Shown: positions 47,644-55,908, counted from the first letter of the stretch. The stretch: 64,000 nt of DNA from Actinomyces capricornis (GCF_019974135.1 NZ_AP025017.1:1798001-1862000), one strand, 5' to 3'. Numbers and translations are program-made. The notes: generated by a model from the sequence alone, not told the origin.

Positions 47644-48996
47644 CTACTGGGAGTTCTTGAGCGCCAGGATGCGGCGCGCCGACTCATCGACGCGCGCCGC
47701 CAGGGAGGGGTCGGCCTGCGCCGCCGCCACCAGGGCCTGCGCCATGGGTGCAGCCGTACTCGCGTCGGCCGAGGCCAGCACCAGGTCGCAGCCCGCCCGC
47801 ACGGCGCGCACCGCCCGCTCGCCCGGCTCCCACTGCTGGAGCTGGACGGCGGTGGAGGCGTCGTCGGTCATGATCACCCCGGTGAAGCCCATGTCGCCCC
47901 GCAGCATGTCGGTGACGATCGTCGGTGAGAAGACCGCGGGCGCCGAGGCGTCGATAAGCGTGTAGGTGGCCGAGGACATCATGATCACCTGGGCGCCACC
48001 ACTGATGGCGCTGGCGAAGACCGAGACGGCGGCGTCCCCCGAGCGGGAGGTGGTCGTGTCGGTCACGCCCGCCGTGGTGTCGGTGTTCTCCACCACCCGC
48101 CCCAGGCCGGGGAAGTGCTTGTAGACGGCGAGGACCCCGGCCTCGCCCATCCCCTGGGCGAAGGCCATGGCCTGGGCGCTGACAGAGGCGGCGTCCCGGC
48201 CGTAATGGCGCCCCCACCGACCGATGGGCTCATTGGAGGCCGGATCCACGACGTCGACCAGGTCGGCCGCCGGCGCCAGGTTCATCGTCACCCCGCAGGC
48301 CGCCAGCTCCTGCCCCCAGGTGCGGGCCGAGGCCAGCAGCTGGTCAGTGGGCAGTACCGCCTGCTGCTCGGCGGAGGGGATGGGTGAGAAGCCCGGGCCT
48401 GAGAGCACCTGGACCTGGCCGCCCTCCTGGTCGGTGGCCACCAGCAGCGGCGGCCTGTCGCCGGTGGTCGAGGCCGGGCCGGTCAGTGAGCCGACGAGGG
48501 CGCTGATGGCCTGGCTGCCGGCCTGGGTGCGCCCGGCGATGAAGAGGCCGCCGACGTGGTGGTCGGTGATGGCCGCTGAGGCCAGTGGGGAGGGTGCGTC
48601 CGCCTCCACGCCCACCATGATGAGCTGGCCGACCTTCTCCTCCAGGCTCCAGCCCTCTAAAGGATCGGGGGAGGAGGAGTCCGTCGCCGACGGCGCAGCG
48701 GAGCCGGGGGCCTCGGAGGGGGAGGCTCCGGCCTGGGAGGGCGGGGCGGTGGCAGGGGCCGGCCGGGAGGAGGCCTGCGGTGAGCCCGATGAGGCCTCCT
48801 GGGCGCCGCAGCCGGCCAGGGCCGCAGCGCCCAGGAGTGCGGTCATGATGACGGGCCGGCGTCCTGCGTGCAGATGGCCGTAGGCCCCGGGTGTCGCGGG
48901 GTTCCGGGTGGTCCCGGGGCCCGTCGGCCCCGTAGGGCCCGCGGAGTTGGGGACGGCGGCCGCCTCCGGCATGCTGGGGTCGCGCTCCTCACTCAT
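47644..48996 (-). CDS. Glycoside hydrolase family 3 lipoprotein (LpqI/NagZ-like)
   Basis: 450 aa. Exported lipoprotein: hydrophobic stretch ending LAGC (lipobox AALAGCGA, about residue 66), unusually deep because of a Pro/Thr-rich leader before it. GH3 N-terminal barrel: VGQLIMVGVEAD, ATDQEGGQVQ, VTMNLAPAADLVDV, VYKHFPGLGRVVENTD, and nucleophile Asp in GVIMTDDAST. The KHFPGLG...NTD form matches mycobacterial LpqI-like N-acetylglucosaminidases rather than the KHFPGHG...DSH of NagZ. Probably trims muropeptides. The ATG at 48996 fits a TATGGT -10 ending 7 bases before it; an in-frame ATG lies at 49008. Confidence 0.9.
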   Translation of the reverse strand: MSEERDPSMPEAAAVPNSAGPTGPTGPGTTRNPATPGAYGHLHAGRRPVIMTALLGAAALAGCGAQEASSGSPQASSRPAPATAPPSQAGASPSEAPGSAAPSATDSSSPDPLEGWSLEEKVGQLIMVGVEADAPSPLASAAITDHHVGGLFIAGRTQAGSQAISALVGSLTGPASTTGDRPPLLVATDQEGGQVQVLSGPGFSPIPSAEQQAVLPTDQLLASARTWGQELAACGVTMNLAPAADLVDVVDPASNEPIGRWGRHYGRDAASVSAQAMAFAQGMGEAGVLAVYKHFPGLGRVVENTDTTAGVTDTTTSRSGDAAVSVFASAISGGAQVIMMSSATYTLIDASAPAVFSPTIVTDMLRGDMGFTGVIMTDDASTAVQLQQWEPGERAVRAVRAGCDLVLASADASTAAPMAQALVAAAQADPSLAARVDESARRILALKNSQ

Positions 48997-49003
48997 GGTC
49001 ACG

Positions 49004-49009
49004 ACCATA
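49004..49009 (-). promoter_or_regulatory. -10 hexamer of the GH3 lipoprotein gene (leaderless start)
   Basis: TATGGT on the minus strand, 7 bases before the ATG at 48996. It overlaps an alternative upstream ATG, which would be excluded if this promoter is used. Confidence 0.45.
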
Positions 49010-49091
49010 GGGCATCGGTGCCGTGGGGCGGCCCTTGACGGCGTGGGCGGCGTGGGCGTCAGGGGTGGCGCCGGCGGGGCGGGCTGATCAG

Positions 49092-49514
49092 CTAGGCCCA
49101 GCCCAGCTCGTGAAGCCGCTCGTCGTCGATGCCGAAGTGGTGGGCGACCTCGTGGATGACGGTCACGGCGATCTCCTCGACCAGCTCCTCGCGCGTGGTG
49201 CACCAGCGCTGGAGGGGTCCGCGGAAGATGAGGATCCGGTCGGGCAGGACCATGGACCAGCCCTCGTCGCGCTCGGTCAGGGGCGTGCCGTCGTAGAGCC
49301 CCAGGAGCGTGGGGAGGCCCGCCTCGTCGTAGTCCTCGGGGCGCAGCATGTCGGGGTCCGGCTCGTCCTGGATGAGCACGACGACGTTGTCCATGGCCTC
49401 GGCCAGGTCCGGTGGGATCCGGTCCAGGGCATCACCCACGGCCTGCTCGAAGTCCTCCTCGGACATGCCGGGCACGGGCATGGGATCGGGTGGCGCCGCG
49501 GGGGATCGAGTCAT
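49092..49514 (-). CDS. Minimal zincin-like metallopeptidase family protein
   Basis: 140 aa. The metal-binding HExxH is seen as VIHEVAHHFGIDDERLHELG (about residues 119-138), with a downstream Asp/Glu as third ligand candidate. The N-terminal part (MSEEDFEQAVGDALDRIPPDLAEAMDNVVVLIQDEP) and LLGLYDGTPLTERD match the short actinobacterial metallopeptidase family found near tRNA genes in many genomes. Cytoplasmic, no signal peptide. Substrate unknown. Upstream of the GH3 gene on the same strand, but separated by 95 bp with a separate promoter. Confidence 0.88.
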   Translation of the reverse strand: MTRSPAAPPDPMPVPGMSEEDFEQAVGDALDRIPPDLAEAMDNVVVLIQDEPDPDMLRPEDYDEAGLPTLLGLYDGTPLTERDEGWSMVLPDRILIFRGPLQRWCTTREELVEEIAVTVIHEVAHHFGIDDERLHELGWA

Positions 49515-49626
49515 GGGTACAGCCTGCCACGGCGCAGGGCCTGCAGGCGGGGCGCCGGCCGGCGGTGGCTCGGGCGACCCTCAGGCGCGGCGAAGCGTGC
49601 TGTGCTAAGGCTCACGCGCCAGGGAT

Positions 49627-49656
49627 TTGCGCCGGGGAAGATGCGGCCCTTAGTGT
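49627..49656 (+). promoter_or_regulatory. tRNA cluster promoter
   Basis: -35 TTGCGC (49627-49632), 18-bp spacer, -10 TAGTGT (49651-49656). This predicts a transcript start about 30 bp before tRNA-Glu. Confidence 0.6.
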
Positions 49657-49695
49657 TCTACCCGGTTCGAGGCGCGACGACGCCAAGGCCCCAGG

Positions 49696-49768
49696 GCCCC
49701 CATCGTCTAGCGGCCTAGGACCCCGCCCTTTCACGGCGGTAGCACGGGTTCGAATCCCGTTGGGGGTA
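49696..49768 (+). tRNA. tRNA-Glu (TTC)
   Basis: Full cloverleaf: acceptor GCCCCCA/TGGGGGT, anticodon stem CCGCC/GGCGG with loop CTTTCAC (anticodon TTC), and T-arm ACGGG TTCGAAT CCCGT. The first pair is a G-T wobble. CCA is not encoded. First of three tRNAs transcribed together. Confidence 0.95.
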
Positions 49769-49796
49769 CGGATTCGTGCAAGTGAATGCCATTCAT

Positions 49797-49870
49797 GGCC
49801 TCGTGGCGCAGTTGGTTAGCGCGCCGCCCTGTCACGGCGGAGGTCGCGGGTTCAAGTCCCGTCGAGGTCG
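49797..49870 (+). tRNA. tRNA-Asp (GTC)
   Basis: Acceptor GGCCTCG/CGAGGTC, anticodon stem CCGCC/GGCGG with loop CTGTCAC (anticodon GTC), T-arm GCGGG TTCAAGT CCCGT, discriminator G. CCA not encoded. 28 bp after tRNA-Glu. Confidence 0.96.
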
Positions 49871-49918
49871 CGGAGCGAGTCGGTCCGATCAGGAATGATC
49901 GGACCGAATCCATCCCGA

Positions 49919-49991
49919 GGCTCTGTAGCTCAGTTGGTAGAGCGTTCGACTGAAAATCGAAAGGTCACCGGATCGACGCCGGTCGGAGCCA
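49919..49991 (+). tRNA. tRNA-Phe (GAA)
   Basis: Acceptor GGCTCTG/CGGAGCC, anticodon stem TTCGA/TCGAA with loop CTGAAAA (anticodon GAA), discriminator A. CCA not encoded. Last of the cluster; a terminator follows 8 bp later. Confidence 0.96.
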
Positions 49992-49999
49992 CTGCGATA

Positions 50000-50026
50000 G
50001 GCCCGGATCCCACAAGGATCCGGGCC
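50000..50026. terminator. Terminator after the tRNA cluster
   Basis: Perfect 11-bp stem GGCCCGGATCC / GGATCCGGGCC with 5-nt loop. It faces the convergent minus-strand gene ending at 50082 and probably works in both directions. Confidence 0.85.
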
Positions 50027-50081
50027 TTCGCTCTGTCTGGCGCTCTGCCCGGCCCGCTGACGATCGTCCGGGGAGACCGGC

Positions 50082-51170
50082 TCAGTGGGCCTCGGGGGTC
50101 GCCGCGGAGCGGCGCTGCTGGCGCCAGGCGGAGCGCGCCGCGGCGAAGGCGCCGAAGGCCAGCCCGGCCACGGGCCACACGATCCAGGAGCGGTCCCAGC
50201 TGTCCCCCAAGAAGCTCCACAGCAGGTAGATGATGACGCAGGCGGGCCAGAAGATGCTCGATACCAGGGTGAGCAGCAGGTCCCTATCCGCATGGTCCCC
50301 CTGCCCCTCCGACCAGGAGGGGCCGTCGGCCCCTCTGGAGGCGGGGCGCCCCTGAGTGGTCAGGGTGCTGTAGGTGGAGGAGGCCCAGGTGGCGGGCAGG
50401 TAGATTTGCAGCCCGGTGGCGATGAGGAGCAGGGTCATTGCCGTGGCCACCCCGCCCATGCCGCTGCTGCCTTCCCGCGACCCCGAGGTCAGCAGGCTGC
50501 TGGCCAGTGGAGGCAGGGCGGACATCGTCCACAGGAAGACGGCGATGGCGAGCTTCCGGGAGCGCTCCTGCTCATGGTTCTGGCGCTCGCGCGCCGCCCA
50601 GGCCGAGACGATGGGGTCGCGGGTGAAGCGCCCCTCGATGAGGTGGCGCACGCCGTCGAAGGTCGGCCGGCGGCGCACGAGCATGACCGCCCCGAGGGCC
50701 ACCAGGGTGAGGGTGAAGGTCAATCCGATGACGTTGGCCACCGGCTCGCCCATGGCGATCCGACCGCTGCCGGCCAGGTCGGTCAGGGCGATGAGCACTG
50801 CGGGCGACACCACGAAGGCACTGGCGGCGTGCCCCAGGGCCGAGGCGGTGCTCCGGCGGGCCGTGGCCAGGGCCTGGGCCTGGGGGAGCGTGACGGTGGG
50901 GTAGGCCGGGTCCGCCGGCGGCTCGGCGGGGCGGGCGCCGTCGTCGGCTCGCAGCTCGGCGGTGATCCCCAGGACGGGGGCGAGCTCCTCCAGATTGCCG
51001 AAGTCCGTGATGACCTGGCCGATCGCCTCATTGCGGGTGCGACCGGAGGCCAGGGCGTCGTTGTAGGCGTCCTCCATCATCGCCCGCAGCTCGGTCTTGG
51101 CCGCTTGGAGGCGCTCGGAGGCGGGGTAGGGGGCGAACATGGTGTCCAGGAAGGAGTCGAGGGTGTCCAT
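50082..51170 (-). CDS. PadR-associated membrane protein (permease prefix domain 1)
   Basis: 362 aa. N-terminal helical domain (DSFLDTMFAPYPASERLQAAKTELRAMMEDAYNDALASGRTRNEAIGQVITDFGNLEELAPVLG, residues 5-70 in separate motifs) is the HAAS-like/permease-prefix domain that habitually follows PadR genes. Six or so membrane helices follow, near residues 118-140, 150-172, 210-232, 240-262, 305-327 and 335-355, with an Arg-rich C-terminus. The ATG overlaps the PadR stop (TGATG), so the pair is co-translated. Exact role unknown; the neighbouring regulator suggests a stress-inducible envelope protein. Confidence 0.88.
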   Translation of the reverse strand: MDTLDSFLDTMFAPYPASERLQAAKTELRAMMEDAYNDALASGRTRNEAIGQVITDFGNLEELAPVLGITAELRADDGARPAEPPADPAYPTVTLPQAQALATARRSTASALGHAASAFVVSPAVLIALTDLAGSGRIAMGEPVANVIGLTFTLTLVALGAVMLVRRRPTFDGVRHLIEGRFTRDPIVSAWAARERQNHEQERSRKLAIAVFLWTMSALPPLASSLLTSGSREGSSGMGGVATAMTLLLIATGLQIYLPATWASSTYSTLTTQGRPASRGADGPSWSEGQGDHADRDLLLTLVSSIFWPACVIIYLLWSFLGDSWDRSWIVWPVAGLAFGAFAAARSAWRQQRRSAATPEAH

Positions 51171-51499
51171 CAGGAGTGTCCTTTGGCGAAGTGGTCGATG
51201 AGATCCTTGGTGCGCTCCCACTCCTGGAGCTTGGCGCTCAGGTGCGCGGCTCCCGGGGCGGTGAGGCGGTAGTAGGTGCGGGACTTGCCGGAGGCGGAGA
51301 CGTCGGTGAAGGAGTCCACCAGGCCCGCCGCCTCGAGCCGCTTGAGGGCGGTGTAGAGGGTGGTCTGCTTGATCGTGTACTGGCCCGCCGACTCCTGCGT
51401 GATGGTCCTGGCCAGCTCGTAGGCGTAGGAGGGGCGCTGGTGGAGCAGGGACAGGACGATGAGGTCGACGTATCCGCGAATGGCATCTGCGCTGATCAT
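51170..51499 (-). CDS. PadR-family transcriptional regulator
   Basis: 109 aa, the short PadR-s2 class. Winged helix: RGYVDLIVLSLLHQRPSYAYELARTI, QYTIKQTTLYTALKRLEAAGLVDSF, and the wing SGKSRTYYRLTAPGAAHL, then a dimerisation helix. ATG 51499 is chosen over the longer open frame because AGGAGGGG stands just before it. Likely represses its own operon by binding the dyad at 51541-51559. Confidence 0.92.
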   Translation of the reverse strand: MISADAIRGYVDLIVLSLLHQRPSYAYELARTITQESAGQYTIKQTTLYTALKRLEAAGLVDSFTDVSASGKSRTYYRLTAPGAAHLSAKLQEWERTKDLIDHFAKGHS

Positions 51500-51540
51500 C
51501 GCCCCTCCTGCCCGTGGCTCGATGGATGGTTCACCTAGCA

Positions 51541-51559
51541 TACTACGGCAGGCGTAGTA
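51541..51559. promoter_or_regulatory. Candidate PadR operator
   Basis: Perfect dyad TACTACG-N5-CGTAGTA, 42-60 bp upstream of the padR-type ATG, where the promoter is expected. Confidence 0.6.
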
Positions 51560-51629
51560 CATCGAGTGGTGAGCCTCGTCGTCGACGGTGGGGCGCGCCA
51601 ACCCACAGTGCGGGCACAGGCGCCCCGCC

Positions 51630-51635
51630 TACTGT
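51630..51635 (+). promoter_or_regulatory. -10 hexamer of mscS (leaderless start)
   Basis: TACTGT ends 6 bases before the ATG at 51642. Confidence 0.5.
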
Positions 51636-51641
51636 GGGCCC

Positions 51642-53051
51642 ATGCTCCGCGCCGCCACCGCCACGCCCGACGGCTCCGCCTCCCCCTCCTCAACGCCCAC
51701 GCCCACCCCCACCCCCTCCGGGAGCCCCGGGGAGGTGGACCCCTCGTCGACCCCCACCCTCAATGTCACCGAGACCGTGGAGGTCATCCAGGAGACCACC
51801 GTCGACCTGCTGACCATCGCCTGGAAGGCCGGTCTGGGAGCGCTCATCGGCCTGGCCGTGGTCTTCGTGGTCCTGCGCATCCTGCGCGCCATGGGCGGGC
51901 GGCGCCTGCTCTACGCCGAGCTCGCCCGCTTCGGGCGCACCGCCGGCTACGTCGCGGGGGCGCTGACCGGCGCCTACGGCGGCGCCCAGGTGGCCGTCAT
52001 GGGCCAGGAGCGCAACTCCACCCACCAGATCGTCCTGCACACGCTGCTCATCGCCGTCATCCTGGCGGCTACCTGGCTGGCGGCCAGCACTACCCGCGCG
52101 CTGGAGACCACCGTGGTCAAGACCATGCGCTCCTCCAGCGACGTCGGGCGCTCCAACCGGGTGACCACCCAGGCCCAGATCCTGCGCCGCGTGGTGGAGG
52201 TCATTGTCATCGCGCTCGGGCTGGTGGGGGCCATCATGACCTTCCCCGGTGCGTATGTGGCCATGGGCTCCCTCTTCGCCTCCGCGGGTCTGGTCTCGGT
52301 CATCGCCGGTCTGGCCGCGCGCTCCACCCTGAGCAATGTCTTCGCCGGGGTCCAGCTGGCCACCACCGATGCCATCCGCGTGGGTGATGTCGTGGTGGCC
52401 GGTACCGAGCAGGGCACCATCGAGGAGATCACCCTGGCCTACGTCGTCCTGCGCACCGGGGATGAGAGGCGCATCGTCCTGCCCTCCAGCTACTTCACCG
52501 AGAACGCCTTCGAGAACTGGTCACGTGGCGGTACCCAGGTGATCGGCACCCTGGACCTGGAGCTGGACTGGCGCGCCCCCATCGCCGCCCTGCGGGTCGA
52601 GTTGGCCCGCATCGTGGCCGCCTCGACCATCTGGGATGGGCGTCAGGCCAGTCTGGAGGTCGCCGACGCGGTGGGCGGCACCCTGTCGGTGAGAATCTCC
52701 CTGTCCGGCAAGGACCCCGGTGATGTCGGGGCGCTCAAGACCCATGTGAGGGAGGGTCTCGTCACCTGGCTCCAGCGTGAGGCCCCCTACGCCCTGCCGC
52801 GCACCCGCGTGGAGGTCGAGCAGGTGGAGGTCACCCATGATCCCGAGCCCGAGCAGGTGGCCCGCATGGCCGAGGAGCTCATCGCCCGCCAGCGCTCGGA
52901 GGCCGGCCCTGATGATGAGGGGGAGGAGTCCGGGGAGACCGGGGCATCCGGCCCGGAGGAGCGGCCCGCCCTGCCGGCGCATCTGCGCGCCGTGTCCAAG
53001 GGGCGCTCCCTGCTGCGCCGTGCCCGCCGGGGCGGCCTGGGCCCGCGCTGA
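51642..53051 (+). CDS. mscS: Small-conductance mechanosensitive channel (MscS) family
   Basis: 469 aa. A Pro/Thr-rich N-terminus, then membrane helices near residues 60-82, 105-128, 138-158, and the pore helix region (VIALGLVGAIMTFPGAYVAMGSLFASAGLVSVIAGLAARSTLSNVFAGVQL, about 185-235). The cytoplasmic beta domain follows (DAIRVGDVVVAGTEQGTIEEITLAYVVLRTGDERRIVLPSSYF) and an alpha/beta domain to about 400, with a charged tail. The LAARSTLSNVFAG pattern is classic MscS. Releases solutes on hypo-osmotic shock. Followed 12 bp after the stop by a family 1 palindrome. Confidence 0.94.
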   Translation: MLRAATATPDGSASPSSTPTPTPTPSGSPGEVDPSSTPTLNVTETVEVIQETTVDLLTIAWKAGLGALIGLAVVFVVLRILRAMGGRRLLYAELARFGRTAGYVAGALTGAYGGAQVAVMGQERNSTHQIVLHTLLIAVILAATWLAASTTRALETTVVKTMRSSSDVGRSNRVTTQAQILRRVVEVIVIALGLVGAIMTFPGAYVAMGSLFASAGLVSVIAGLAARSTLSNVFAGVQLATTDAIRVGDVVVAGTEQGTIEEITLAYVVLRTGDERRIVLPSSYFTENAFENWSRGGTQVIGTLDLELDWRAPIAALRVELARIVAASTIWDGRQASLEVADAVGGTLSVRISLSGKDPGDVGALKTHVREGLVTWLQREAPYALPRTRVEVEQVEVTHDPEPEQVARMAEELIARQRSEAGPDDEGEESGETGASGPEERPALPAHLRAVSKGRSLLRRARRGGLGPR

Positions 53052-53063
53052 CCCCACCCTTCT

Positions 53064-53133
53064 TTTCGACAATTTGCATGAGATCGTACTTCTCCGGGCC
53101 TGGAAAAGTACGATCTCATGCAAATTGTCGAAA
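53064..53133. repeat. Palindromic element family 1, copy 2
   Basis: 32-bp arms, 53064-53095 with 53102-53133, one mismatch, 6-nt loop. The arm sequence is the same as in the copy at 38025-38094 apart from a few bases near the loop, although the surrounding genes are unrelated. It starts 12 bp after the mscS stop. Confidence 0.92.
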
Positions 53134-53197
53134 GTTGGGAGTTCCCGGTGCGTGAACGGGCTTCGCGTCGGAGCGGCCGCCGCGCCACCATAGCCCC

Positions 53198-53641
53198 ATG
53201 ACGATCGACCCAGCGGCCGCCGCCCGCACCGACGCCCAGTGGCGCGCCGCCCTGACCCCCCTGGAGTACCACGTCCTGCGCGAGGCCGGAACCGAGCGCC
53301 CCTTCACCGGAGAGCTCCTCGATGAGCGCCGCGAGGGCATCTACCGGTGCCGGGGCTGCGGCTCCGAGCTCTTCCGCTCCACCACCAAGTTCGACTCCCA
53401 CTGCGGCTGGCCCTCCTTCTACGACCCCAAGGACTCCACCGCCGTGAGGCTGCTCTCGGACACCTCCCACGGCATGGTGCGCACCGAGGTGCGCTGCGCC
53501 ACCTGCGACTCCCACCTGGGGCACGTCTTCGACGACGCCCCCTCCACCCCCACCGGCCAGCGCTACTGCATGAACTCCGTGAGCCTGACCTTCGACGCCG
53601 AGGGGCCGGCCGACGGCGCCACCGGCATCCGGGCGCAGTAA
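53198..53641 (+). CDS. msrB: Peptide-methionine (R)-S-oxide reductase MsrB
   Basis: Repairs the R-isomer of methionine sulfoxide. 147 aa. Two zinc CxxC pairs ([11 protein letters not shown] and [14 protein letters not shown]), the substrate segment [14 protein letters not shown] and catalytic Cys in [13 protein letters not shown] (about residue 130). Cytoplasmic. CACCAT ends 6 bases before the ATG. The EEP-family gene starts 15 bp after the stop, so the two are probably co-transcribed. Confidence 0.96.
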   Translation: MTIDPAAAARTDAQWRAALTPLEYHVLREAGTERPFTGELLDERREGIYRCRGCGSELFRSTTKFDSHCGWPSFYDPKDSTAVRLLSDTSHGMVRTEVRCATCDSHLGHVFDDAPSTPTGQRYCMNSVSLTFDAEGPADGATGIRAQ

Positions 53642-53656
53642 AGGGGACCGATCGCG

Positions 53657-54607
53657 ATGCGCGTCCTGAGCCTCAACCTGCAGCACGGGCTGCCCGGAGT
53701 GGGAGCCGGCGACGGCAGTGCCGCCACCGGCTCCCTGGCCAAGGCGGATATCACCTCGCCGGCCACTGCCCGCACCGTCATGGAGGCCCTGGCCGAGCAG
53801 ATCGCCGAACTGGCCCCCGACGTCGTGGCCCTCCAGGAGGTGGACCTGGGTCAGCCCCGCTCCGGGCGGCTGGACCAGGCCGCCTTCCTGGCCAGGGCGC
53901 TGGACATGTCCTTCCACCGCTTCGCCGCCTCCTACGCGGGCCCGGCGGTGGGCCTGCGACGCCGGCCCCTGCGCGCGGAGCTGACCGCGGCCCGCCACGA
54001 CCCCCTGGGGCTCCTGCGGGCCACCGTCGGAGCCGGGCCGATCGGCTACGGCAACGCCCTGCTCTCGCGCCACCCGGTGGAGGCCTGGGGCGATCTGCGC
54101 CTGGGCCGGGGCCCCTCGTCCTGGGTGCGCCGCGGCAAGAACGCCTGGGATCCGCGCTCCTACAAGGTGTTCACCGCCTCCAACCGGGTCATGGTCACCG
54201 CCGTCATCACCCTGCCCGACGGCACCCGCCTCAGCGCCGCCTCCACCCACCTGGCCACGCGCGGCGATACCGCCGCCAAGCAGCTGGCCGCCGCCTGGCG
54301 CCACCTCTCCGAGCTGCCGGGCCCCCACCTGCTCATCGGCGACTACAACCTGCGCGAGGAGCACCTGGCCGCGCTGGGCATCGGCCGGGCACTGGGGCAG
54401 GGCCCCACCTTCCCCGCCGCCGCACCCGCCCACCGCATCGACCACCTGCTCACCGACCCCTGGCCGGTCGACGCCACAGGCCGTCCCCTCAGTCCCACCG
54501 AGGCCGCCGCCTCGCGCACTCTCCTGCGCGCCACGGACTGGGGGACGCGGACCTTCGTCGTCTCCGATCACGTGGGGACCTGGGTGGATCTGGAGCCCGT
54601 GCGATGA
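53657..54607 (+). CDS. Endonuclease/exonuclease/phosphatase (EEP) family protein
   Basis: 316 aa. EEP fold motifs: MRVLSLNLQHG (start strand with the Asn), DVVALQEVDLGQPRSG (catalytic Glu, about residue 62), GNALLSRHPVE, STHLATRGDTAAKQ, LIGDYNLREEHL (Asp/Asn, about 230) and the terminal SDHVGTWVDL (Asp-His). No signal peptide, so probably intracellular. Candidate activities are DNase, phosphodiesterase or sphingomyelinase-like; the sequence does not decide. AAGGGGA ribosome-binding site. Confidence 0.9.
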   Translation: MRVLSLNLQHGLPGVGAGDGSAATGSLAKADITSPATARTVMEALAEQIAELAPDVVALQEVDLGQPRSGRLDQAAFLARALDMSFHRFAASYAGPAVGLRRRPLRAELTAARHDPLGLLRATVGAGPIGYGNALLSRHPVEAWGDLRLGRGPSSWVRRGKNAWDPRSYKVFTASNRVMVTAVITLPDGTRLSAASTHLATRGDTAAKQLAAAWRHLSELPGPHLLIGDYNLREEHLAALGIGRALGQGPTFPAAAPAHRIDHLLTDPWPVDATGRPLSPTEAAASRTLLRATDWGTRTFVVSDHVGTWVDLEPVR

Positions 54608-54779
54608 GGAGCCCCGGGTGAGGGCCGCCGGGGCCCGGCCCCGCCCGCGCATCCCGATGGACACGGCGGACCGCCCCGCGGCCGGTCCCGCAGCCGGCCC
54701 CGTGCGGGCCGACGGACTCCGATGAGCAGGCCGGCGCCGAGGAGCCGGCCCCGGTGCCGCGGCGCCGGGGGAGGGGTGC

Positions 54780-55805
54780 ATGGCTGAGGTCCTCGGGGGC
54801 CTGGCCGTCTTCGGCCTGGCCATCGCCCTGGGCTGGCTCCTGGCGCGCAGTGGCGCCCTGCCGCGCGACGCCGACAGCGTTCTGACCCGGGTGTGCTTCT
54901 TCGCCGCCACCCCCGCGCTGCTCGTGCTGACCCTCAGCCGCGCCGATCTCCACACCGCGGTCTCGGCCACGACCGCCGCAGCGGTGGCCGCCGAGCTGAT
55001 CGCCATCCTCACCGCCTGGCTCCTGCACCGCCTCGTCCTGGTCCGCTCCCGGGCTGAGGCCACGGTGGCCGCCATCTCCTCGGGGTATGTCAACGCCGCC
55101 AATCTGGGGATCCCCGTGACCATCCTGATCCTGGGCGATGCCACCCCGATCGCCCCCATTCTGCTCCTCCAGCTCCTCATCATCACCCCCGTCACCTTCA
55201 CCGTGCTCGACGCCGCCACCCGCCGCGGCAGCCCCTCCCGCTTCGCCACCCTCACCGCGCCCCTGCGCAACCCGCTGCTGTGGGCGGTGGTGGCCGGGGT
55301 GGTCCTCAACCTCGCCGGGTGGGATCCCTCCGCGCTCGACGGGACGGCCCAGGGGCTCGCCCGGATCGTCTCCCAGGTCCTGGAGATGCTCGGGGCGGTG
55401 GCCGTCCCCCTGATGATGCTCGCGCTGGGGGTGAGCCTGGCCAGCGCCCCGCGCCCCCTACGCGCCGGCCGATCCGTCGGGCCGCAGGAGGACGGGCCGG
55501 GCGCGGGGCCCGCGGGGCCGGGGCTGCCCCATCGGGCGGGTTCCGGCCGGGGTGCGCTGTGGTGGGCCGTGGTCTGGAAGCTGCTGGTCATGCCCGCCCT
55601 GGCCCTGCTCCTGGGGCTGGCGCTGGGGCTGGGCGGCAGCGAGCTGCTCATCCCCGTGGTGGTGGCCTGCCTGCCCACGGCGCAGAACGTCTTCATGTAC
55701 GCCTCCCGCTACGGCGCCGCCAAGGACCTGGCCCGCGACACCATCCTGGTGACCACCGCCGGCTTCATCCCCGTCGTCCTGGTGGCCGCCGCCGTGCTGG
55801 GCTGA
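54780..55805 (+). CDS. AEC-family transporter (auxin efflux carrier type)
   Basis: 341-aa membrane protein with about ten helices in a five-plus-five arrangement. LGGLAVFGLAIALGWLLARSGALP opens the family-typical N-terminus; SSGYVNAANLGIPVTILILGD (about residues 99-120) and VVACLPTAQNVFMYASRYG (about 295-315) are the crossover helices with conserved Asn/Pro. A hydrophilic Gly/Pro loop (about 225-255) lies in the middle. Members export organic acids such as malate. Substrate unknown. GGGGGAGGGG precedes the ATG. A family 2 palindrome starts 9 bp after the stop. Confidence 0.9.
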   Translation: MAEVLGGLAVFGLAIALGWLLARSGALPRDADSVLTRVCFFAATPALLVLTLSRADLHTAVSATTAAAVAAELIAILTAWLLHRLVLVRSRAEATVAAISSGYVNAANLGIPVTILILGDATPIAPILLLQLLIITPVTFTVLDAATRRGSPSRFATLTAPLRNPLLWAVVAGVVLNLAGWDPSALDGTAQGLARIVSQVLEMLGAVAVPLMMLALGVSLASAPRPLRAGRSVGPQEDGPGAGPAGPGLPHRAGSGRGALWWAVVWKLLVMPALALLLGLALGLGGSELLIPVVVACLPTAQNVFMYASRYGAAKDLARDTILVTTAGFIPVVLVAAAVLG

Positions 55806-55814
55806 GCCCCCTGC

Positions 55815-55901
55815 CGTTGCACATCTTCAGGCCGCCTCGGCCAGGCTGAGGGCGGGTTTTCCGCATGTTCTCGTTGCCGCCGAGGCCGAAGATGTGCAAC
55901 G
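55815..55901. repeat. Palindromic element family 2, copy A
   Basis: 14-bp perfect arms CGTTGCACATCTTC (55815-55828) and its complement (55888-55901), with an inner stem (GCCTCGG 55834-55840 pairing with 55880-55886). Same arm as the element at 60465-60566. Begins 9 bp after the AEC gene stop. Confidence 0.85.
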
Positions 55902-55908
55902 CGGCTCC

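Noticed and set aside
49731..49913. Minus-strand reading frame over tRNA-Asp and tRNA-Glu encoding a GLEPATSA...TGFEP-type peptide
   Set aside because: This is the well-known spurious translation antisense to tRNA genes; the tRNAs explain the sequence.
52787..55696. 969-codon minus-strand open frame
   Set aside because: Antisense shadow of mscS, msrB, the EEP gene and the AEC gene; low-complexity with no motif.
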